Positions 1-7,050 of a stretch of DNA of 29,950 nt are shown piece after piece. The stretch lies in assembly GCA_047632595.1 (NCBI GenBank), contig JBLIDK010000023.1, positions 1 through 29,950 of the forward strand. The letters are read 5' to 3'. Each line of letters begins with the position of its first letter. The first letter of the stretch is position 1. The translations under genes were made by a program, and so were the position numbers. The DNA is from JBLIDK01 sp047632595 (lineage in GTDB: Bacteria > Bacteroidota > Bacteroidia > Sphingobacteriales > Sphingobacteriaceae). The notes under the pieces are model-generated. The model made no database searches. It was not told where the DNA came from and worked only from the letters and a program-made list of their open reading frames with translations.

Positions 1-1056
1 TCCTTCCTTAGGGTTTAGCTCTTCAACTTCACTGGTTTTTTCGCCTTCCATTAAAGAGTATTCTCCTTTTCTGGCTTTGTTTTCAAATTTTAGCATCGGA
101 CCAAAGTCCCTTCCGCTAAAAATGATCATTAAAATAAAAGCTAAAGTGAAGTAGGGATAAAAACTGTACTGAAGTGAGTTAAAAAACACCGCATATGCGT
201 TTAAGTCCATTCCAATTTTATCAATTCCTCCTTCAATGTAACTTAACTCCGCCCCAATCCATGTGGTAATAAAAGCAATGGCTGCTACAGGCGCTGCGGT
301 TGAATCAACTATATAAGCTAATTTCTCTCTACTAATTTTAAGCTTATCCGTTAATGGACGCATGGTGTTTCCAACAACCAGAGTATTAGCGTAATCATCA
401 AAAAAGATAGAAACTCCTAAAATCCATGTTGCGAATTGACCAGATTTTGCATTGGTAGCATATTTAGCAATAATTTTTACTGCTCCATTCATTCCACCGT
501 TTCGTGAAATTACCGCAACAGTACCTCCAATCATTAAAGAAAATAAGATGATACTCATATGCCCTTCGTCAATGATACTTCTAAAAATATAACGATCAAT
601 TACAGCCAAAAATCCAGTAATGATACCTCCTCCACCAAAAGTGAAGGTGTACAGAATTAACACACCACTTAACACACCAAACAACAATGATATTATTACT
701 TCTTTGAAAATTAAAGCAAGTGCAATTGCCAATAAAGGTGGTAAAACGGAGAGCCATAAAGGAATGGCATTGGTCTTTTTTCGATGTTCAAATTCACCAA
801 CTTTAACGACTTGTTCTTGTGTTTTAAGGTTTTTAACATGCAGTGTAGCCTTCCCACTTTTAAACTGAATTTCTTGAGAAACTTGGTTGAAACTAGCTTT
901 AACTAAGGTGTCTTGCCAGTTGATCTCAGTTGTTGTTAGTTGTATTTCGGTTTTTATACCAGATACAATGAATTCTGGGTATTCAACTTCAAATTCTTGT
1001 GCTGCAACTAACTGCAGACTTAAAACTAGGAAAATTAAGAAGAGAATATTATTCAT
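1..1056 (-). CDS. NhaC-family Na+/H+ antiporter, N-terminal part (runs off left edge)
   Basis: Inner-membrane secondary transporter expected to exchange Na+ for H+. Reading the minus strand from the ATG at 1056 gives 352 codons with no stop before the window edge, so the C-terminal part is missing. Residues 1-20 look like a signal peptide or first membrane segment ending LQLVAAQ. Residues 20 to about 95 form a beta-rich, non-membrane extension. From about residue 100 hydrophobic membrane segments begin (IPLWLSVLPPLLAIALAL). The segment around D220-D221 (FFDDYANTLVVGNTMRPLTD), followed by STAAPVAAIAFITTW, is the family's conserved core and makes the family call firm. The N-terminal extracytoplasmic extension is unlike the short N-terminus of the bacillus prototype. 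The substrate cannot be proven from sequence. The gene diverges from DUF2851 across a 107-bp gap with promoter-like boxes for both directions. Confidence 0.88.
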   Translation of the reverse strand, partial: MNNILFLIFLVLSLQLVAAQEFEVEYPEFIVSGIKTEIQLTTTEINWQDTLVKASFNQVSQEIQFKSGKATLHVKNLKTQEQVVKVGEFEHRKKTNAIPLWLSVLPPLLAIALALIFKEVIISLLFGVLSGVLILYTFTFGGGGIITGFLAVIDRYIFRSIIDEGHMSIILFSLMIGGTVAVISRNGGMNGAVKIIAKYATNAKSGQFATWILGVSIFFDDYANTLVVGNTMRPLTDKLKISREKLAYIVDSTAAPVAAIAFITTWIGAELSYIEGGIDKIGMDLNAYAVFFNSLQYSFYPYFTLAFILMIIFSGRDFGPMLKFENKARKGEYSLMEGEKTSEVEELNPKEG

Positions 1057-1073
1057 TTGCACGTATCAAAGTG

Positions 1074-1105
1074 GAAAGATACTTAGCACCAATAAACCTC
1101 ACAAA
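1074..1105 (-). promoter_or_regulatory. Putative Bacteroidota-type promoter for the antiporter gene
   Basis: On the minus strand TTTG (1105-1102) is followed after 20 bases by TATCTTTC (1081-1074). This matches the Bacteroidota -33 TTTG and seven of eight bases of the -7 TAnnTTTG consensus. It lies 18 bases before the start codon. Pattern match only. Confidence 0.4.
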
Positions 1106-1126
1106 TTTACTAACACACTTTTCAAC

Positions 1127-1157
1127 TTTGATGCACAATCATTAAATTGTATTTTTT
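1127..1157 (+). promoter_or_regulatory. Putative Bacteroidota-type promoter for the DUF2851 gene set
   Basis: TTTG at 1127-1130 is followed after 19 bases by TATTTTTT at 1150-1157, seven of eight bases of TAnnTTTG. The ATG is at 1164, so transcripts would have almost no leader. Pattern match only. Confidence 0.38.
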
Positions 1158-1163
1158 ATCGCC

Positions 1164-2459
1164 ATGAAAGAACTAAACAAACAACTCTATAAAGAAGAAT
1201 TCCTGCACTTCGTGTGGAAATATCAACTGTATCAACAACAAAACTTGAAAACCACAACGGGTGTTCCTGTTCAAATTTTAAAGCAAGGTTCGCTCAATTT
1301 TGGTCAAGGCCCCGATTTTAGCAATTCTAGAATTATTTTAGGAGAAACTGAGTGGGCTGGTAATATTGAAATACATAAACAAAGCTCTGATTGGTACTTA
1401 CATCACCATGATGAGGATGCTGGATATAATAATGTTGTTTTACACGTGGTAGCAGAATCCGATGCATTAACTAAAACTGAAGATGGGCGTTTGATTCCCA
1501 CTATTGAAATTGGTTCCTTAATAAATGAATCCATTCTTGACAATTATGAACAATTGCTTCAAAGCGCTAATTGGATTCCTTGTGAAAGCAATTTAGCTGG
1601 TTTTGATTTTGACCAATTAATTGGATTTTCGGAGCGACTTTTGATTGAGCGATTGGAAGATAAATCTGCTAAAATAATACTGAGGTTGCGTCGAAATAGA
1701 GGCGATTGGGAAGAGTGTTTTCATCAATCACTTGCAGAAAATTTAGGGTTTAAAACCAATGCTGAGCCCATGGAAATTCTAGCAAGGCTTTGTCCTTTAC
1801 GGATTCTTAGAAAATACTCGGAACATATTTTTCAGCTAGAGGCATTGCTTTTTGGGCAAGCTGGCTTTTTAATTGGAACAGCTCAAAACCCCTATTTTGC
1901 CAAACTTCAAAAGGAATATCATTATTTGAAAAAGCTTCATCATTTAAAGTCAGTTCCTTTAGAGTCTTGGAAATTTGGTAAACTTAGACCAAGCAATTTC
2001 CCTACCGTTCGAATTGCTCAGTTTGCGGCAATTTTAAATACTAAGTCGCGGGTTTTATCAAGAATTCTCGAAAAACCAGAACTCCCAAAGCTTAAAGCCA
2101 TTTTTTCTGCAACTGCCTCTCCTTTTTGGGATGAGCATTTTCATTTTAATGAAAAAAGTGTTCTTACACCTAAAAAAATAGGTATTCAAAGCATAAACAA
2201 CATTATAATAAATACCGTTTCCGTAGTGGTTTTTGCTTATGGAATGCATAAAAATGAGCAAGAGTATAAAGATTACGCAGTAGAATTATTGCAACAAATG
2301 CCGGCAGAAAAAAATGCAATTGTTTCAAAATATGATTCTTTAGGCTTTAACGTTAGAAACGCAATTGACACGCAAGGATTACTTCAACTTAAAAAACATC
2401 ATTGCGATGAAAAAAAATGTGTAACTTGTGATATAGGAACAAAGATTTTGAAAAACTAA
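1164..2459 (+). CDS. DUF2851 family protein
   Basis: A 431-residue soluble protein with no signal peptide or membrane segments; the biochemical function of the family is unknown. Recognition rests on the N-terminal block with FGQGPDFSNSRIILGETEWA and the following GNIEIHKQSSDW and HVV strands, and on the C-terminal cysteine cluster (HHCDEKKCVTCDIG, about residues 411-425), which looks like a metal site. Length is usual for the family as I know it. The ATG at 1164 follows a promoter-like pair. The next gene starts one base after the stop, so it heads a probable operon with two PspC proteins and a DUF819 membrane protein. No function is assigned beyond the family. Confidence 0.85.
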   Translation: MKELNKQLYKEEFLHFVWKYQLYQQQNLKTTTGVPVQILKQGSLNFGQGPDFSNSRIILGETEWAGNIEIHKQSSDWYLHHHDEDAGYNNVVLHVVAESDALTKTEDGRLIPTIEIGSLINESILDNYEQLLQSANWIPCESNLAGFDFDQLIGFSERLLIERLEDKSAKIILRLRRNRGDWEECFHQSLAENLGFKTNAEPMEILARLCPLRILRKYSEHIFQLEALLFGQAGFLIGTAQNPYFAKLQKEYHYLKKLHHLKSVPLESWKFGKLRPSNFPTVRIAQFAAILNTKSRVLSRILEKPELPKLKAIFSATASPFWDEHFHFNEKSVLTPKKIGIQSINNIIINTVSVVVFAYGMHKNEQEYKDYAVELLQQMPAEKNAIVSKYDSLGFNVRNAIDTQGLLQLKKHHCDEKKCVTCDIGTKILKN

Positions 2460-2460
2460 G

Positions 2461-2691
2461 ATGATTCAACGTATATATAACTTTTTTGAACAACAAGCAT
2501 TTGGAGTATGCTCCACATTAGGAAGATACATTGGCATTCCTGTAAATAAAATTCGGATGTTTTTTATTTATGCAAGCTTTATTGCCTTAGGTTCACCAGT
2601 ATTAATTTATTTGACACTTGCCTTTATTATTGATTTAAAAAAATACTTTCGCATTAGTTTTTTTGATCGTTATAAATTTTGGAGTCTATAA
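2461..2691 (+). CDS. PspC-domain small membrane protein 1
   Basis: A 76-residue protein containing one PspC domain: an amphipathic start, GVCSTLGRYIGIPVNKIRMFF, then a hydrophobic membrane helix (about residues 34-58) with the typical LGSPVLIYL turn. PspC domains are membrane-associated and linked in some bacteria to envelope-stress responses, but stand-alone copies like this have no proven role. It starts one base after the DUF2851 stop, implying co-transcription. A short basic tail (FDRYKFW) follows the helix. Confidence 0.85.
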   Translation: MIQRIYNFFEQQAFGVCSTLGRYIGIPVNKIRMFFIYASFIALGSPVLIYLTLAFIIDLKKYFRISFFDRYKFWSL

Positions 2692-2693
2692 AA

Positions 2694-2861
2694 ATGGAAG
2701 GTAAAAAAGTATTAGGTGTTTGCAAGTGGCTTTCACAGCGCTTTTCTTTAGATGTAACAGGCATACGTATAGTATTTGTTATTGCTACAATATTCGGATT
2801 AGGGTCTCCTATTCTAATTTATTTAATACTCTATTTAGTAATGCCGGGTCATTTAAAGTGA
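2694..2861 (+). CDS. PspC-domain small membrane protein 2
   Basis: A 55-residue protein that is almost only a PspC domain: GVCKWLSQRFSLDVTGIRIVF followed by a single membrane helix with LGSPILIYLILYLVMPG. I chose the ATG at 2694 because the upstream in-frame alternative at 2679 is TTG and would overlap the preceding gene. The two neighbouring PspC proteins share the GVC...GIPV/LDVTGIR and LGSP motifs, which suggests a tandem duplication that has diverged widely. Function of the pair is unknown. Confidence 0.82.
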   Translation: MEGKKVLGVCKWLSQRFSLDVTGIRIVFVIATIFGLGSPILIYLILYLVMPGHLK

Positions 2862-2892
2862 GTTTGTATATTAGGGCTCAAATAGCAAAAAA

Positions 2893-4137
2893 ATGAGCAC
2901 ACCCTTATTCACTAATGATGCCGTTGTATTAGGTATACTGTTAGCCATTCTGGCCTTTGTTTTCATTTCTTCTTCGAGCGAGAAAAAAGGATGGAAGAAA
3001 TTTTACACCTATGTGCCTTCACTCCTATTATGCTACTTTATTCCTTCTTTATTTAACTCATTCGGAATCATTTCTGGTGAAGAAAGTAAGCTGTATTTTG
3101 TTGCCTCTAGATATTTACTTCCCGCTTCTTTAGTTTTATTAACACTAAGTATCGACTTTAAAGGAATCATTCAATTAGGTCCAAAAGCATTAATCATGTT
3201 TTTAGCAGGAACCCTTGGAATAGTTATTGGTGGACCGATAGCCATATTAGTGGTTTCATCTTTTTCGCCAGAAACAGTTGGCGGTGCTGGACCAGAGGCT
3301 GTTTGGCGAGGACTAGCAACGGTTGCCGGAAGTTGGATTGGTGGTGGTGCAAATCAAACTGCAATGAAAGAAGTTTTTGGCGCTAGTGATAAGCTTTTCT
3401 CGGCCATGATTGCTGTGGATGTTATTGTAGCCAATTTATGGATGGCATTCTTACTGTATGGAGCAGGTATTTCGACTAAAGTCGATAAGTTTTTCAAGGC
3501 CGACACCTCTGCCATTGACTCGCTCAAAAACAAAATTGAAAACTATCAAACTAGTATTGCTAAAATCCCTACGACTACTAAACTAATAACTGTTGTAGCA
3601 GTTGGACTCGTTTTTACTGGCATTGGTCATGCATTATCTGATATTATAGCTCCCTTTTTCGAAAACAATTATCCTGGCTTGGCTAAATTCAGTTTAACCA
3701 GTAAATTCTTTTGGCTAATAGTTATTTGCACCACTGCCGGATTAATACTTTCGTTTACTAAAGTTAGAAATTTAGAAGGGTATGGCGCTTCCAAGGTTGG
3801 AACTGTTTTTCTATATGTGTTGGTTGCAACTATTGGAATGAAAATGGACATTACAGCCATTCGTGATAGTCCGGGATATTTTATGATAGGCATAATATGG
3901 ATGATGGTTCATGTTGTTGTTCTATTAACAACAGCAAAGATCATTAAAGCGCCCTTTTTCTTCACTGCGGTAGGGTCTCAAGCTAATGTTGGAGGAGCCG
4001 CTTCAGCTCCTATTGTTGCCTCTGCTTTTGCGCCTGCATTAGCCCCAGTTGGAGTTTTACTAGCAGTACTTGGCTATGCGTTAGGCACCTACGCTGCATA
4101 TTTTTGTGCCTTGATTATGCAGGCTGTGAGTGTGTAA
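2893..4137 (+). CDS. DUF819 family multi-pass membrane protein
   Basis: A 414-residue integral membrane protein with roughly ten to twelve hydrophobic segments. Family hallmarks are the glycine-rich loop WRGLATVAGSWIGGGANQTA (residues about 137-156) and the C-terminal GSQANVGGAASAPIVASAF. The two elements resemble the repeated halves of elevator-type transporters, and DUF819 proteins are regarded as putative transporters of unknown substrate. The gene follows the PspC pair by 31 bp and is probably the last member of the DUF2851 operon. No clear terminator follows; a short CCCA/TGGG hairpin near 4177-4187 lacks a T-tract. Confidence 0.85.
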   Translation: MSTPLFTNDAVVLGILLAILAFVFISSSSEKKGWKKFYTYVPSLLLCYFIPSLFNSFGIISGEESKLYFVASRYLLPASLVLLTLSIDFKGIIQLGPKALIMFLAGTLGIVIGGPIAILVVSSFSPETVGGAGPEAVWRGLATVAGSWIGGGANQTAMKEVFGASDKLFSAMIAVDVIVANLWMAFLLYGAGISTKVDKFFKADTSAIDSLKNKIENYQTSIAKIPTTTKLITVVAVGLVFTGIGHALSDIIAPFFENNYPGLAKFSLTSKFFWLIVICTTAGLILSFTKVRNLEGYGASKVGTVFLYVLVATIGMKMDITAIRDSPGYFMIGIIWMMVHVVVLLTTAKIIKAPFFFTAVGSQANVGGAASAPIVASAFAPALAPVGVLLAVLGYALGTYAAYFCALIMQAVSV

Positions 4138-4216
4138 AGAAAAGTGCTTAACTAGTCAAACTTCATACTAATTCCCAGCATGGGCAATATGCGTCCCTCT
4201 CAATTTCTTGAATTTG

Positions 4217-4238
4217 GTCATTACAATATTGTAATGAC
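4217..4238. promoter_or_regulatory. Perfect 22-bp palindrome, operator-like
   Basis: GTCATTACAAT (4217-4227) is followed immediately by its exact reverse complement (4228-4238). It ends 21 bases before the ATG of the decayed lipoprotein gene. TTTGG (4213-4217) lies at its left edge and CCTTTAA at its right, so it would sit between weak -33 and -7 boxes, where a dimeric MarR- or TetR-like repressor would bind. There is no T-tract, so it is not a terminator. No regulator gene is adjacent. Confidence 0.55.
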
Positions 4239-4259
4239 TGACCTTTAAAACTTAATAAA

Positions 4260-4656
4260 ATGAATAACTTAATAAAGCTTGTTTTTTGTTCAGGACTAGT
4301 GTTTATAAAATCTTGCACCGCTACAAGAATGGAGCAAAATTAAGAGATTGGGAAGATTAATATTTCTGAATCAACAAAACTTAAAGTAACCAATGCTGGA
4401 TTTTATTTAGAAGAAAGACTATTCAGGACAAGCTTTACAATTGATTCACAAATTGGATTTGATGGAACTCGTAAAACCAAAAAACACGATGGTCTTGAAC
4501 GTGATTGGCTTAATATTTTGACCTCCACACCAAGAAACAATTAAAATAATTGATGAGAAATGGGAGCAATTGGGACTAGGGAAATTTATTCCTTCACCTT
4601 CGCTAAACTATTTAAAACAAGTATATTCTGGCGTTTCTGTTGCAGATGAGCAATAA
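4260..4656 (+). pseudogene. Decayed small lipoprotein gene (nonsense plus frameshift)
   Basis: From the ATG at 4260 the frame reads a lipoprotein-like signal (MNNLIKLVFCSGLVFIKSC), then stops at an in-frame TAA at 4341-4343. The same frame continues without interruption as plausible protein (KLKVTNAGFYLEERLF ... GLERDWLNIL) to a TAA at 4542. A +1 frame picks up at about 4522 (PPHQETIKIIDEKWEQLG ... YSGVSVADEQ) and ends at 4656. The simplest reading is one gene of about 130 codons disrupted by a nonsense mutation and a one-base shift near 4521. I do not recognise the family. The alternative is two or three unrelated short frames, but the charged, protein-like composition across the breaks argues against that. 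Confidence 0.55.
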
Positions 4657-4807
4657 AATCATTCCATAATCGACAAATTTTGATTACCTTTGAAGGCTCT
4701 TTAAAACCAAGAAGGTCGCACTCAATTGCTTTGTTAACTCCTAAAAAACAATCAATTGACTATTATTTTTATACGAAAACCCAATACTTGAACCGTTTAT
4801 ATTTTTA
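4657..4807. other. Intergenic stretch upstream of ilvE
   Basis: Non-coding and AT-rich; presumably carries the ilvE promoter. TACCTTTG near 4689-4696 matches TAnnTTTG exactly but has no TTTG at the right distance upstream. I see no hairpin or leader-peptide structure that would suggest attenuation. Confidence 0.35.
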
Positions 4808-5881
4808 ATGATGGAAGAATTAATGAAATACGAAACAGAAGTAAATATTACAGAAAAGATAGATTTCGCCAATTTAAAATTTGGAGAAAAATTCTCAGCT
4901 AACATGCTGATTATAGACTACAAAGATGGAAAATGGGGAGATGCAGAAATAGTTCCTTTTGGTAAAATTTCTTTTTCTCCTTCACTTAGTGCCCTACATT
5001 ATGGTCAAGTGGTTTTTGAAGGAATGAAAGCGTTTCACCAAATAAAAGATGACGGTGTTATAGTTTTTAGACCAGAAAAACACTGGGAAAGATTAAATAG
5101 ATCTAGTGCAAGATTGTGTATTCCACCAATTGATAAGGATGTATTTATTAATGGATTAAAAGAACTGGTTGCTTTAGATAAATCATTCGTACCAAATAAA
5201 AAAGGAAACTCACTTTACATTCGTCCCTTTTCATTTGCAACTGACAGCTTTTTGGGTGTTAAAGTTTCTGACACTTATCGTTTTATGATAATTTGCTCAC
5301 CAGTTGGAGCATATTTTAAAGAAGGGTTAAATCCGGTAAGTTTATTAACGGTAGAAAAATTCTCTAGGGGCGTTGAAGGTGGTCTTGGAGCTGCTAAAAC
5401 TCCGGCAAATTACGCAGCATCAATGATGCCAGCAAGTCAAGCTAAAAAACGTGGTTTTGCAGAAGTGGTTTGGTTAGATGGTAAAGAGAAAAAATACATT
5501 GATGAAGTAGGAACAATGAACATTTTCTTCCGATTTAAAGATGAATTAGTAACTCCACCACTAAGTGACACTATCTTAGCTGGAGTAACAAGAGATTCAG
5601 TTATTACCATTGCAAAAGAATGGGGAATTCCTGTTAATGAACGAAAAGTTACTATCGAAGAGGTATGTAAGGGAATAGAATCAGGCCTAGTTACTGAAGT
5701 ATTCGGAACAGGAACTGCAGCGGTGATCTCAGCAGTTGGTAAAATAGAACATCACGATGTTTCTTATGAACTAAATGATGGAAAAGTTGGAGAATGGTCT
5801 AAACGATTATTCAATGAAATAACTGGTATTCAATATGGTGAGATAGTAGATACCCACAATTGGTGCGAGAGAATTGTTTAA
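4808..5881 (+). CDS. ilvE: Branched-chain amino acid aminotransferase
   Basis: Cytoplasmic PLP enzyme catalysing the last step of leucine, isoleucine and valine synthesis (2-oxoacid plus glutamate) and the first step of their breakdown. At 357 aa it has the length of the eukaryote-like (group II) BCAT branch, longer than the roughly 310-aa enterobacterial form. The N-terminal HYGQVVFEGMKAF matches the conserved FEGxKA motif. The catalytic lysine is K197 in LGAAKTPANYAAS, and IDEVGTMNIFF and GVTRDSV are the usual phosphate- and cofactor-binding elements. Two ATGs are adjacent (4808 and 4811), with either possible. The gene stands alone between two decayed genes and ends in a good hairpin terminator. 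Confidence 0.95.
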   Translation: MMEELMKYETEVNITEKIDFANLKFGEKFSANMLIIDYKDGKWGDAEIVPFGKISFSPSLSALHYGQVVFEGMKAFHQIKDDGVIVFRPEKHWERLNRSSARLCIPPIDKDVFINGLKELVALDKSFVPNKKGNSLYIRPFSFATDSFLGVKVSDTYRFMIICSPVGAYFKEGLNPVSLLTVEKFSRGVEGGLGAAKTPANYAASMMPASQAKKRGFAEVVWLDGKEKKYIDEVGTMNIFFRFKDELVTPPLSDTILAGVTRDSVITIAKEWGIPVNERKVTIEEVCKGIESGLVTEVFGTGTAAVISAVGKIEHHDVSYELNDGKVGEWSKRLFNEITGIQYGEIVDTHNWCERIV

Positions 5882-5904
5882 ATTTTTATAATTTATTAAA
5901 GTTA

Positions 5905-5945
5905 AAAGGGTTGTTTGCATTGCATTCAACCCTTTGTTTTGTTTA
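5905..5945 (+). terminator. Rho-independent terminator of ilvE
   Basis: AAAGGGTTG (5905-5913) pairs perfectly with CAACCCTTT (5927-5935) around a 13-base loop, followed by TGTTTTGTTT. It begins 24 bases after the ilvE stop. Confidence 0.8.
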
Positions 5946-5973
5946 AATAAAACAAGTAATAGATGAAAAGTAA

Positions 5974-6347
5974 AGCAAAATCATTACTGATATATTTGAT
6001 AGGCTTGGAGTTACAGTTGAAATTGATTAGAAATTAATGGACGCTTCTACAGTTTTAGGTGCGTGTGGAATTGCTTATGTATTACGTTTTATACAAGCTT
6101 CAATGCAAGGTGAAATTGAGATTGGTTTTGACTCACAAACAGCACAAAAAATTGCGATCCAAACGGTTAAAGGTGCGGCCGCACTCCTACTTCAAAATGA
6201 AACACATCCAGAAAAGAAATTGACGGAGTAATTACTCCAAAAGGTTGCACAATTGCAGGGCTAAATGAAATGGAGCACAAAGGTTTCAGTACCTCATTAA
6301 TTCAAGGAATTAGCACTTCGTACAACGAAATTAAAAACATGAAATAA
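5974..6347 (+). pseudogene. proC: Pyrroline-5-carboxylate reductase remnant
   Basis: Encodes only the C-terminal dimerisation half of ProC (proline synthesis, P5C to proline). The reading frame DIFDRLGVTVEID (from about 5986) hits a TAG at 6028-6030 and continues in the same frame as KLMDASTVLGACGIAYVLRF, QTVKGAAALLL and HPEKK. At 6219-6222 one base is missing; the next frame gives GVITPKGCTIAGLNEME and SLIQGISTSYNEIKN to a TAA at 6345. The Rossmann NADPH-binding N-terminal half is absent; upstream sequence is stop-rich and then the ilvE terminator. Three lesions (5' truncation, nonsense, frameshift) make a sequencing artefact unlikely. The stop overlaps the next ATG (TAATG), so the gene was once translationally coupled to DinB. 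A short frame 6037-6231 is only a piece of this remnant. Confidence 0.9.
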
Positions 6348-6847
6348 TGGAATTCACTAGCAAAGAGGCTTTTATTGATTATTTTGAAAAAGTACGAATG
6401 CGTACTGTCAGAATAATTAGACATATTCCAGATGATAAGATTGATTGGGCTTACAAAACTGGTAAATTTTCTTTTGGTGATTTAATAAGACATATTGGAT
6501 GCATAGAAAGTCATATGTATGCTAAAAACATGCAAGACAAAGCAAGTATCTACAAAGGATGTGGAAAAGAATTTGGGGGAAATAAGGAGGAATGTGTTGA
6601 ATTTTTAGACCATTGCCACAATCATTTTTTAGAAATTTTCAATGAAATGGATGAGAACAAATTCTTTGGAAAATGTACTACTCCAGGTGACACTCGAATT
6701 ACAGTTTGGAAGTGGTTACGCCTAATGCTAGAACATGAGATTCACCATCGCGGACAAATTTATTTAATGCTTGGTATGATAGGTATACAAACTCCCCCTT
6801 TATACGGACTTACCTCCGAACAAGTGTCTGAAAAATCGAAAACGTAA
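6347..6847 (+). CDS. DinB-family putative metal-dependent protein
   Basis: A 166-residue four-helix-bundle protein of the DinB/YfiT superfamily. The metal-binding histidines are visible as LIRHIG (about residue 49) and EHEIHHRGQIYLML (about residues 129-142), the standard arrangement. Members include metal-dependent thiol transferases, but most, including this one, have no known substrate. The start ATG overlaps the stop of the proC remnant by one base, so translation probably once depended on coupling; the gene itself is intact and full length. With proC broken, transcription must come from within the remnant or from read-through past the ilvE terminator. Confidence 0.88.
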   Translation: MEFTSKEAFIDYFEKVRMRTVRIIRHIPDDKIDWAYKTGKFSFGDLIRHIGCIESHMYAKNMQDKASIYKGCGKEFGGNKEECVEFLDHCHNHFLEIFNEMDENKFFGKCTTPGDTRITVWKWLRLMLEHEIHHRGQIYLMLGMIGIQTPPLYGLTSEQVSEKSKT

Positions 6848-6852
6848 TTTAA

Positions 6853-7002
6853 AAAACAGGTTACAATCTAAACGATTACCAATACTATAATAATGGAGAC
6901 AAAGTAAATTTAGCTATTGCTTCCTCAGAAATAAATGATTCCCGAAATTCATTAGATAAACAATTGTCCTATATCTTAGGGTTTAGAGTCGGTCTAGTTT
7001 AG
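6853..7002 (+). pseudogene. C-terminal fragment of an unidentified gene
   Basis: An open stretch of 49 codons without a start codon, opening right after a TAA at 6850 and ending at TAG 7000-7002. It reads GYNLNDYQYYNNGDKVNLAI ... SRNSLDKQ ... ILGFRVGLV. The ending is protein-like and faintly recalls the C-termini of formylglycine-generating-enzyme-like domains, but that is weak. It lies between DinB and the carotenoid desaturase and is best read as the tail of a gene whose front is gone. Confidence 0.4.
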
Positions 7003-7050
7003 AAAGTCAAGAAATAAACCTTTAGCACCTTTAATTTCGTAGATAATTCC

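Noticed and set aside
887..1192. Plus-strand frames at 620-868 and 887-1192
   Set aside because: They lie antisense to the antiporter gene and across its promoter; the minus-strand protein is clearly real.
2679..2693. TTG 2679 as start of the second PspC protein
   Set aside because: It would overlap the first PspC gene; ATG 2694 starts exactly at the domain.
4177..4187. CCCA-GCA-TGGG hairpin as terminator of the DUF819 gene
   Set aside because: Only four base pairs and no T-tract.
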